NCBI GenBank assembly: GCA_001872605.1
Contig: MNXM01000334.1
Location: forward strand, 1 to 37,773
Source: Armatimonadetes bacterium CG2_30_59_28
GTDB lineage: Bacteria > Armatimonadota > Abditibacteriia > CG2-30-59-28
Direction of reading: 5' to 3'
Length of the DNA stretch: 37,773 bases
The notes beneath the pieces are model-generated. The model was not told the origin of the DNA. It was given only the letters and a program-made list of their open reading frames with translations, and ran no database searches. This document shows positions 14,735-21,498 of this stretch, piece after piece; position 1 is the first letter of the stretch; the number at the start of each line of letters is the position of its first letter. The position numbers and the translations under genes were made by a program.

Positions 14735-16453
14735 TCACCGCCGCGTCAGGTAGGTTGGAACCTCCACCATGCGGATGCGCGCCTTGTCGCCCCAGGCGAC
14801 GCGAGCAATCGTCGATACCCCGCGCACGGCGATGATCTCCCGGTAGTTATTGTACAGCTTCACCTCATAAGGGAAGTTGGCAAACACCGGGTAGTCGGCT
14901 TCATCGGGGTTGATGGCGTGCATCTCGCCATAAAAAGTCTTGTCGTCAGAACTATTCGTCGGCGTAGGGCTGCCCCCCGGATTGTCGGCAACGTAGTCAA
15001 CCACCACGGTATTGCCAGCGTTGATCTGCGGAAACCCGAGGGCCTTCTGATAGTCGGTGACTCCCGTGTCTGCCGTCTGCCAGTATCGGTCGGCAAACAC
15101 TCGATACCACTCGGGGTCAGTCGTGATCGCGTTCGTGAACGTGGCAGGGGCTTTCACCATCTGCACCAGCCATTCCTCGCCGGTTCTGTAGGTCAGTCGC
15201 ACCACGGTGCCTGCCAACGACACATTGAAGGTTACGATTCCCGTCAGGTAGTCAGTGGAGGCCGGAGCGATGCTTTCTCCGGTTGCCACACTGGCGATGT
15301 GCATCCCCTCGTCAGCGAGCACATCCTCAAACACGAGGTCCACAACACCGTTTGCCCCGACAGTCGATGTTTCAGTGACCCACCGCCAGTCATTCACCGC
15401 ATAATCGACCTTCACTTCCTGTCCTACTGTCACTCCCGAGAGCGGAATGACCCCGCGCCTGAAGTTGTCCATCAGAACTTGGCGTTTCTGATCCCGAATC
15501 GTATCAGAGTCGCCATCTATCACAGTATTTGCAATCGCAACGGGTGCTTCCATAACAACTCTCCAGGAACGTGGAAGTACCTGCCCAAATTCCAAGGTGC
15601 CCAGCCCGGGTATTGTGGCAGTCCTTGCGGAAACAACAACATCATACGGAGAGCTCGAAGCTATCAACTGACGCTCACCTTCCACATAGTATGACTGTCC
15701 GTTGTGTGGGTTGCTTGTATCGATCCACGTGTAACTGATGCGAACGTATTGTCCTGCATTGGCGGCGTTGAAGTACAACCTTCCTGTAGTCAGATTCGCG
15801 TTCGGCTGAAATTCAAGCGGGCTCGGAGCAGCCCCAACCTCGGTGAGAGGTACTTCACGATACACTCTGGGATTTCTCAGATCGGGATCGGTAAGGATGA
15901 GTGCACTCGGCGGAACCGATGTACAATCGGTACAAAAAGAATCATTGGGGTCGAAATCAATCTGCGGGAAGTTCACAATGACATTCCCGTTGCTCAACAC
16001 CTCGTGCGTTTCTCCCACCACTCTCCGGACACTGTCGATGGAATTGGTGGTCCCGTCGTCCGTTGTCGACTCAGGATCGATGGCAGTGTTGAAGCTGCCA
16101 TCGGCGTTGACCGCGACAACGGCATCGGGCAACTCGCCTTTCTGACGCGCGTAACTCTCCTGCACAGACTCGGCCAGTCGCGCGGCGACCTGCGCGTTCT
16201 CATTCTGCTGGATCACTCCGAGACCGGCAGGGAAAATCTTGACGATGGCGACGATGCCGAAGATGAGAATGGCGCTGGCGATGAGAACTTCGAGGAGGGA
16301 GAAGCCCGACTGGTGAGTGGTGAGTGGTGAGTGGTGAGTGGCGAGTGGCAAGTGGCAAGTGGCAAGTGACATCCTGCCCCGATACGTTGGGGAGTGACGA
16401 ATGTCTATTCGCCGATTCGCCGGTTCGTTGATTTTCTGATTTGCTTTATTCAT
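14735..16453 (-). CDS. Large PilV-like minor pilin
   Basis: The prepilin motif HQSG is followed by FSLLEVLIASAILIFGIVAI and then KIFPAGLGVIQQNENAQVAA and RLAESVQESYA, the PilV/GspI-type pattern (SLLEVLIA). Mature length is about 520 residues against about 150-200 for typical PilV. The start is uncertain: ATG 16453 (50-residue leader) or ATG 16372 (23-residue leader, GGGGCAGG directly upstream); an ATG at 16567 would overlap the DUF5615 reading frame and is unlikely. The leader (LATCHLPLATHHSPLTTHQ) is encoded by a heptamer array, and the segment before it by the 31-bp palindromic repeat. Confidence 0.8.
   Translation of the reverse strand: MNKANQKINEPANRRIDIRHSPTYRGRMSLATCHLPLATHHSPLTTHQSGFSLLEVLIASAILIFGIVAIVKIFPAGLGVIQQNENAQVAARLAESVQESYARQKGELPDAVVAVNADGSFNTAIDPESTTDDGTTNSIDSVRRVVGETHEVLSNGNVIVNFPQIDFDPNDSFCTDCTSVPPSALILTDPDLRNPRVYREVPLTEVGAAPSPLEFQPNANLTTGRLYFNAANAGQYVRISYTWIDTSNPHNGQSYYVEGERQLIASSSPYDVVVSARTATIPGLGTLEFGQVLPRSWRVVMEAPVAIANTVIDGDSDTIRDQKRQVLMDNFRRGVIPLSGVTVGQEVKVDYAVNDWRWVTETSTVGANGVVDLVFEDVLADEGMHIASVATGESIAPASTDYLTGIVTFNVSLAGTVVRLTYRTGEEWLVQMVKAPATFTNAITTDPEWYRVFADRYWQTADTGVTDYQKALGFPQINAGNTVVVDYVADNPGGSPTPTNSSDDKTFYGEMHAINPDEADYPVFANFPYEVKLYNNYREIIAVRGVSTIARVAWGDKARIRMVEVPTYLTRR
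16310..16370. repeat. Heptamer array in PilV-like leader
   Basis: There are eight or nine 7-bp units: TGGTGAG four times, TGGCGAG once, TGGCAAG three times. The unit changes stepwise along the array. It encodes the Leu/Ala/Thr/His/Ser leader read on the minus strand. Confidence 0.85.
16373..16403. repeat. 31-bp palindromic repeat, copy B
   Basis: It matches 28/31 positions of 10654-10684. The core reads CCCCGATACGTTGGGG. One changed arm base still allows a G-U pair in RNA. It is read here in another frame (HSPTYRGR) just upstream of Met at 16372. Confidence 0.7.
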
Positions 16454-16508
16454 CGGGATGCCCCTGCAAATGGACTCCATCTCAACCTCGACAATGGCTC
16501 GAGAGTTG

Positions 16509-16875
16509 TCAAGACTTCTCCCTGATTCGATGTGCTTCGACGAGAACAAGTTTGCCGTTGAAGTCATCCATTGTGGCGTGTTCTTCGAGATGCTCTCTGA
16601 ATCTCGACATCATCGCCGGTAAAGCCTCGGGATGATCTCACTTGCAGTGCCACTATGCCTTTGTACCGGTTCGGGGGATAGGCCACAATGTTGGTGAAAT
16701 CCCCGTTCAATGAAACGAGTATGGCATCCAGTTCCTGCGCTTTGGCAATCACCACCGGGTCGGGTGAATCAGTCGGGATCTTGTCTTTCACACGCAAAAC
16801 ATCGTGTCCGCCTTCCCGAAGTACCTCCATAACCGAGTTGGGCACGCAATGGTCGGCGAAGAACTTCAACGCCAT
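16509..16875 (-). pseudogene. DUF5615 PIN-like toxin with 2-bp frameshift
   Basis: The first 87 or so codons read MALKFFADHCVPNSVMEVLR ... GIVALQV, a DUF5615 (Mut7-C-like PIN) protein with the D-x-x-x-P start and SLNGDFTNI motif. The frame then runs into RSSRGFTGDD and an early stop at 16564. One frame over, the sequence continues DHPEALPAMMSRFREHLEEH and NGKLVLVEAHRIREKS to a stop at 16509, the normal family C-terminus. The switch is at GTGAGATCAT; GTGAGAGATCAT would restore it, so one GA was lost from a GAGA run. Restored length is 122 residues, normal for the family. The antitoxin gene upstream is intact. Confidence 0.82.
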
Positions 16876-17099
16876 CAGGCAGCTACCTCAAATTCGGACA
16901 GGTCACGCGCATAGTCAAGGCATGCAGCGATATGCTCGTCCCGCAAGTCGGGAAATTCCCGACGTATCTGCTCCGGCGATGCACCCGCAGCGAGGTATCC
17001 GAGAATGAGGCTTACTGGTATCCGCGTACCCCCGATCCTCGGTCTTCCCCGCAACACATCCGGTGTGCTGACAACGTAGTCTGTCCATTGTACCGGCAT
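16875..17099 (-). CDS. DUF433 antitoxin
   Basis: The 74-residue protein has the DUF433 pattern: DYVVSTPDVLRGRPRIGGTR, then IPVSLILGYLAAGASPEQIR, then EFPDLRDEHIAACLDYA. The G-x-P-x-I-x-G-T-R-I-P-V core is a helix-turn-helix-like DNA-binding fold. DUF433 genes regularly precede DUF5615 PIN-like toxins as antitoxins, and here the two abut. The start has AGGAGATGAACC directly before ATG. With a frameshifted toxin it may now be an orphan, or it may still hold in check a truncated product. Confidence 0.88.
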   Translation of the reverse strand: MPVQWTDYVVSTPDVLRGRPRIGGTRIPVSLILGYLAAGASPEQIRREFPDLRDEHIAACLDYARDLSEFEVAA

Positions 17100-17169
17100 G
17101 GTTCATCTCCTATCGCTCGCCCCAAGGCATCAAAGTCCCCGCTCCGTTTCAACATTCTCCCATCCACCT

Positions 17170-17886
17170 CTAATCCGGCTGCGTATTCCAGTTGTATGTG
17201 TACCAGAAAGGCTTATCCCAGCCCCCGTCAAGCCGGACTGCTATGTCCATCTGCTGCTTGTTGTCGCTGGCGCTCTTCCCCCGGTGGTGAACGCAGTGGG
17301 TGACGATGGTGTACTCCGGCGCGAAGCGGTTAGCCAAACACGTATAGTGTTTTGGGTTGGTTACACCAGCATTGGACATTACGGTTTCAAACTCATCGTT
17401 CTGCCTGTTGGAGTTTGTGTCCGTCCCGAGGCCGTAAGCGTACCCTAGTTCCGTGTCACCGTAGAAAGTCGCGTCGGTCTTCTTGTATTTCAGCCCATAG
17501 TAGTTCCACACAAGGCTTGTGCCGTTAACGTCGTAGTAACTGCTGTAGGGGAAGCTGCTGTTGGTGAAGGCATCCTCACGAATGCTCTCATCGTCCGGGC
17601 AGATCAGCATGTCTTTCCCGTGGGACGCCTTGCCCCCGCTCGATCTGACCTGGAGGTACTCCTCGATTTCGTTGAGCGATGAAGGATAGATATGATAGTC
17701 CATCTTATACTGCTTCACGGCGATGCCAATCTGCTGCAGCTTGACGATGCAGGCCGCCTGGTTTGCGTTCTCCTGGACGCGCCGAAACACGGGAAAGGAG
17801 ATGGACGTGAGGATGACGATGATCCCCAGCACCACCAGTATCTCCGTCAACGTAAACCCTTGATTATGTCGGCTTGTTACTTCCAT
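17170..17886 (-). CDS. GspG/PulG-like pseudopilin next to pilD
   Basis: From ATG 17886 (AGGGGGATC just upstream) the protein has 238 residues with a short 10-residue leader, MEVTSRHNQG, cut before FTLTEILVVLGIIVILTSIS. It continues RRVQENANQAACIVKLQQIG and AVKQYKMDYHIYP, the GspG-type spine. An upstream start at 17910 adds MFQSGGSA but lacks a ribosome site. Unlike the other pseudopilins here its leader is not repeat-derived, and it directly follows the peptidase gene, so it may be the original major pseudopilin of the locus. Confidence 0.85.
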   Translation of the reverse strand: MEVTSRHNQGFTLTEILVVLGIIVILTSISFPVFRRVQENANQAACIVKLQQIGIAVKQYKMDYHIYPSSLNEIEEYLQVRSSGGKASHGKDMLICPDDESIREDAFTNSSFPYSSYYDVNGTSLVWNYYGLKYKKTDATFYGDTELGYAYGLGTDTNSNRQNDEFETVMSNAGVTNPKHYTCLANRFAPEYTIVTHCVHHRGKSASDNKQQMDIAVRLDGGWDKPFWYTYNWNTQPD

Positions 17887-17919
17887 TGCGGATCCCCCTG
17901 ACTGGAACATAGCGATACG

Positions 17920-18774
17920 TCAGTTGATTGAGTACATATTGACAACCATCGGGGTCACGACGTCTCCCCACAAGAGCACGACAATTGCGCCCACGACCAG
18001 CATGGGACCGAAGGGCATGTAGTCTCGCCCGGACTTCCTCTTTAATGCTATCAGTGTTATACCGACGGCGGCTCCGAGAATGATAGACACCAGGAAAAAT
18101 GTGAGCAGGTGCCACGACAGCCCGAAATAAGTTCCCACGGTGCCTGCAAGTTTGACATCACCCCCGCCCATGCTCTCCTTGTGGAACATTTTGGCTCCAA
18201 CCCAGCCAACGAAGAGCAGCACGCCACTCCCCACGACCAACCCGAGTACCGAACCGGGCACAGGAACTTGAATCCCCCCCCCGAACCAGGGAACGGGAAT
18301 CTGCGGTGGGAGAGTGTGCAGGAATGTTAGTCTGTAGAGATCAACACCCAGTCCCACTGCCGCTGGAGTGAGGGAGAGTTCATCGGGAATAATATAATGG
18401 TCGAGGTCGATATAAAGGATGGCGATAAGGCTGGAAACAAGAACAACGTTCGCCCCCAGTTGCAGCAAGGAATCAGCATTGAGCCCGGTGAGCACGAAAA
18501 GGATGCCGGTGATCAACTCCACGACGAAGTACCGCCAACTGACCGGCTGTTTGCAGTAACGGCATCGCGCCCGTAACCAGATCAGACTGAACAAAGGAAA
18601 GAGGTCGGGCACGCGCAAGCGGGTATTGCAGAAGGGACAGTGCGAGGGTGTCGAGACGACAGATTCGCCGAACGGCATTCGACAGATGCAGACATTCAGG
18701 AAACTGCCGACCACCGCGCCAAAGATGAAGAGAAGAGGGACGGTGGCGGGTGTGTGGAGGAGGTCAGCGTCGAT
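17920..18774 (-). CDS. pilD: Prepilin peptidase (A24 family), apparently starting at ATC
   Basis: This integral membrane aspartyl peptidase and methylase processes the prepilins of the window. It has a CPFC ... CRYC zinc motif near the N-terminus, the first catalytic aspartate in DLDHYIIPDELSL, and the second in GGGDVKLAGTVGTYFG. Several hydrophobic helices are present. The first canonical start (GTG 18714) would cut the first membrane helix; the frame is open further upstream and encodes LLHTPATVPLLFIFGAVV before VGSFLNVCICRMP. No ATG, GTG or TTG lies there; ATC at 18774-18772, seven bases after GGGAG, is the best candidate. It follows pilC closely. Confidence 0.88.
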   Translation of the reverse strand: MDADLLHTPATVPLLFIFGAVVGSFLNVCICRMPFGESVVSTPSHCPFCNTRLRVPDLFPLFSLIWLRARCRYCKQPVSWRYFVVELITGILFVLTGLNADSLLQLGANVVLVSSLIAILYIDLDHYIIPDELSLTPAAVGLGVDLYRLTFLHTLPPQIPVPWFGGGIQVPVPGSVLGLVVGSGVLLFVGWVGAKMFHKESMGGGDVKLAGTVGTYFGLSWHLLTFFLVSIILGAAVGITLIALKRKSGRDYMPFGPMLVVGAIVVLLWGDVVTPMVVNMYSIN

Positions 18775-18795
18775 ATGGAAACTCCCAGCTCACCA

Positions 18796-20022
18796 CTATT
18801 CCGACAGACTGCTGATAATCGAGATCAGCGGCAGGAACATGGCGACAACGATAAAGCCGACGATGCCACCGAGAAAAACGATCAGCAGAGGCTCCAGCGC
18901 GGCTGCGAGTCCCTCCAACTGTGCTTCCACTTCAGACTCGTAGAAGTCGGCGATCTTCTCAAGCATCTGGTCGAGGGCGCCGGTTTCCTCCCCGATGGAG
19001 ATCATCTGAACTACCATCGGCGGGAACAATCCGCTCCGCTCCAGAGGGGCGCCAATCCGTTCGCCTTCGCGGATGGCCGACCGGGCATCGAGAATCGCAG
19101 AAGAAAGGATATCGTTGTCGATGGCGCCAGCGACGGTTTCCATGGCCTGCAGAATCGGCACACCACTGGTCATCAGCGTACTCAGGGTTCGACTGAAACG
19201 CGCCACGGCGATCTTGTGGTTCAGCCCACCGAAGATCGGCAATTTCAGCTTCAACCAGTCCCACTGGCGCTTGCCGGTCTTTGTACGGGTGTACTTGCCG
19301 AAGGCGACCTTGAAAACTACAATCCCCCCGACCATGATGTACCAGCGCGAGGTCATAAATTTGCTGAGCGCCATCAGGAATGCCGTCGGGGCGGGAAGCG
19401 TGACGCCAAAGTCCTCGAAGATGGCCATGAACTTGGGGAGGATAAACGTGACAAGAAAGGTAACGATACCCACCGCGGCGATCAGAACCAGTGTTGGGTA
19501 GGTCATGGCCGACTTGACTTTCCGCCGCAGAGTCATGTCGGCCTCAAGAAAGGTGGCGAGTCGGTCGAGCGATTCGTCCAGCACACCACCGACTTCCCCT
19601 GCGCGAATCAAACCGATAAACAGGTTCGAGAAAACGAGCGGGTATTTGGCGACGGATTTGGAGAGCGTCGAGCCTCCCTCCACCTGGGTCTGAATATCCC
19701 GGATGATTTCTTTGAGCTTCGGGCTTTGGGTCTGGGCTTCCAGCACGGCGAGGCAGCGCACCAGCGATACGCCCGCGTTGATCATGGTAGCAAACTGCCG
19801 GCAAAAGATGCACAAATGCTGCAGTTTCACCTTGCCTCCGAAGAGCTTCCTCTTCTCCTTCTTCGCTCCAGCCTTGGCGACGGTCTTCTGTTTTGTGACC
19901 GATGTCACCCAATACCCCTGCTCACGAAGGCGCTTGACGAGAATCTTCTCGTTCTCGGCATCCGTTGTTCCCTTGAAAGGTTTGCCTTGGGCATCTTTGG
20001 CTACGTAAGCATAGGTGGGCAT
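18796..20022 (-). CDS. pilC: Pilus inner-membrane platform protein PilC/GspF
   Basis: The 408-residue protein has the usual family length. The N-terminus MPTYAYVAKDAQGKPFKGTT is typical of PilC/GspF. Two T2SSF domains follow (roughly 75-195 and 280-400), each with FCRQFATMINAGVSLVRCL- or FSRTLSTLMTSGVPILQAME-type starts. Membrane segments are at about 172-195 (PTLVLIAAVGIVTFLVTFIL), 225-245 and 375-398. It connects the cytoplasmic ATPases to the growing pilus. The ATG has GGGAGGAG close upstream. Confidence 0.95.
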   Translation of the reverse strand: MPTYAYVAKDAQGKPFKGTTDAENEKILVKRLREQGYWVTSVTKQKTVAKAGAKKEKRKLFGGKVKLQHLCIFCRQFATMINAGVSLVRCLAVLEAQTQSPKLKEIIRDIQTQVEGGSTLSKSVAKYPLVFSNLFIGLIRAGEVGGVLDESLDRLATFLEADMTLRRKVKSAMTYPTLVLIAAVGIVTFLVTFILPKFMAIFEDFGVTLPAPTAFLMALSKFMTSRWYIMVGGIVVFKVAFGKYTRTKTGKRQWDWLKLKLPIFGGLNHKIAVARFSRTLSTLMTSGVPILQAMETVAGAIDNDILSSAILDARSAIREGERIGAPLERSGLFPPMVVQMISIGEETGALDQMLEKIADFYESEVEAQLEGLAAALEPLLIVFLGGIVGFIVVAMFLPLISIISSLSE

Positions 20023-20129
20023 GACACTCCTCCCTTCCCTTGTGTGGGACCTACCTGTTTACTGCAAACTCCGACCGCGCCGGCGATTCCGGCCGTGCCG
20101 ACGATTCACCACCGACTGCAACTGCCGGT

Positions 20130-20135
20130 ATTATA
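20130..20135 (-). promoter_or_regulatory. Possible -10 element before pilC
   Basis: TATAAT on the minus strand lies in the 137-base pilT-pilC spacer, about 108 bases before the pilC ATG. No good -35 is seen at 17-18 bases. The same spacer holds two copies of an 18-bp GC-rich unit (GAATCGTCGGCACGGCCG and a variant) at about 20066-20105. Confidence 0.25.
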
Positions 20136-20159
20136 CCACAACAGTGACCGATAACTCTA

Positions 20160-21434
20160 CTACTCGACCTGTCCGGAAGTTGTGGCGATCATTTTCTTCA
20201 GCTCTTCCTCGTTCTGACAACGGATCAGGGCTTCTTCGTAGGTGATCAGTCCACGCATATAGAGATCGCGCAGACACTGGTCCATGGTTTGCATCCCGAT
20301 GTTGGCGCAGGTCTGAATGATGGAATTCATCTGGTGGGCTTTCGATTCACGGATCAGGTTCCGAATGGCAGAGTTCGCTATCATGATCTCCAAAGCGCAC
20401 ACGCGTCCGGGTCCATCCGCACGCGGCAACAACTGCTGCGAAACGATGGCGACGAGGTTGTTGGAGAGCTGGACCCGAATCTGTTCCTGTTGCGCCGAAG
20501 GGAAAACGTCGATGATACGGTCCACGCTTTCCGCCGCGCTGTTTGTGTGAAGCGTGCCCATGACAAGGTGGCCGGTTTCGGCGGAGGTAATGGCGATCTG
20601 CATCGTGTCCAGGTCACGCATCTCTCCGACCAGAATGACGTCGGGGTCCTCGCGCAACGCGGCCCGCAGAGCATTTTTGAACTCCAAAGTATCCTGACCC
20701 ACCTCACGCTGGTTGACAATGCAACTCCTGTGGCTGTGCAGGTACTCAATCGGGTCCTCGACCGTGAGAATATGCTTGTTCTCCTCGGTGTTGATCTGAT
20801 TGATCATGGCAGCCAGCGTCGTGGACTTGCCGCTGCCGGTGGGGCCTGTCACCAGGATCAGTCCACGCGGTTTGCGGGCCATTTCTTCCAGCACCGGCGG
20901 AAGCCCCAGTTCCTTGATGGTGGGGATTTTCGCGACGATGAGACGGAACGCCGACGCCACATTGCCGCGGTCACGATACACATTCACGCGAAACCGGGCA
21001 AGGTTCTGAAGCGAGTAGGAGAAGTCCAACTCGAGTTCGTTCTCGAACCGCTGGATCTGCTCATCGGAAAGGATATCATAGATGATCCGTTGGGAAACCT
21101 GGGGGGTCACCGACACGTAATCCGTGGGAATAAGTTTGCCGTCGAGCCGGTAGGTCGGAGGGACTCCAACGCAGAGATGCAGGTCGGAGCAGTTGTTACG
21201 GTGCACGATGTCCAACAACTCATCCAGATGAATATCCTCCAACTGCTTCGGTGGAGGCTTCTGTTTCGGCTGCGGCGGCTGTGCCTGCGGTTGACCAAAG
21301 CTCTGCGGATGTCCGGGCTGACCGGGCGGTCGAGGGGTTGGCGGCACCTCAAATCCCGGCGGCGTTTGTCCGCCGGACGTCGTCGTACGTTGTTGCAAGT
21401 TTGTGTCCTCCCAAGAGCATGTGGCTACAGCCAT
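20160..21434 (-). CDS. pilT: Twitching/retraction ATPase PilT
   Basis: The 424-residue protein has Walker A GPTGSGKSTT (Lys203), the Asp box, Walker B DPDVILVGEMRDLDT, the His box TGHLVMGTLHTNSA and AIRNLIRESKAHQM, the AIRNLIR motif specific to PilT. It hydrolyses ATP to retract pili. Residues 20-65 are a Pro/Gln-rich extension (PPTPRPPGQPGHPQSFGQPQ) before the conserved start (DIHLDELLDIVHRNNCSDLH); this is unusual for PilT. The ribosome site is inside the hairpin at 21440-21474, which may limit translation. Confidence 0.95.
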   Translation of the reverse strand: MAVATCSWEDTNLQQRTTTSGGQTPPGFEVPPTPRPPGQPGHPQSFGQPQAQPPQPKQKPPPKQLEDIHLDELLDIVHRNNCSDLHLCVGVPPTYRLDGKLIPTDYVSVTPQVSQRIIYDILSDEQIQRFENELELDFSYSLQNLARFRVNVYRDRGNVASAFRLIVAKIPTIKELGLPPVLEEMARKPRGLILVTGPTGSGKSTTLAAMINQINTEENKHILTVEDPIEYLHSHRSCIVNQREVGQDTLEFKNALRAALREDPDVILVGEMRDLDTMQIAITSAETGHLVMGTLHTNSAAESVDRIIDVFPSAQQEQIRVQLSNNLVAIVSQQLLPRADGPGRVCALEIMIANSAIRNLIRESKAHQMNSIIQTCANIGMQTMDQCLRDLYMRGLITYEEALIRCQNEEELKKMIATTSGQVE

Positions 21435-21439
21435 TGAGT

Positions 21440-21474
21440 TGCCTCTCTCCTGATTGGAGATCAGGAGAGAGGCA
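21440..21474 (-). promoter_or_regulatory. Perfect hairpin hiding the pilT ribosome site
   Basis: This is a 14-bp perfect stem (21440-21453 with 21461-21474) and a 7-base loop in the pilB-pilT spacer. In the mRNA the 3' arm contains AGGAGAGAGG and ends five bases before the pilT ATG. No U-tract follows, so it is more likely a translation-control or mRNA-processing structure than a terminator. Confidence 0.7.
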
Positions 21475-21498
21475 GGATTTCAATGCCCAAAAGTTCGA

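Noticed and set aside
14321-15694. Plus-strand ORF of 457 codons
   Set aside because: It is antisense to the PilV-like and antitoxin genes; composition and lack of motifs mark it as a shadow.
16454-16567. Longer N-terminus of the PilV-like protein from ATG 16567
   Set aside because: These bases encode the conserved DUF5615 C-terminus in another frame, so they are toxin sequence rather than pilin leader.
18640-20154. Plus-strand ORF of 504 codons
   Set aside because: It lies exactly opposite pilC and part of pilD, which are secure; no motifs in its product.
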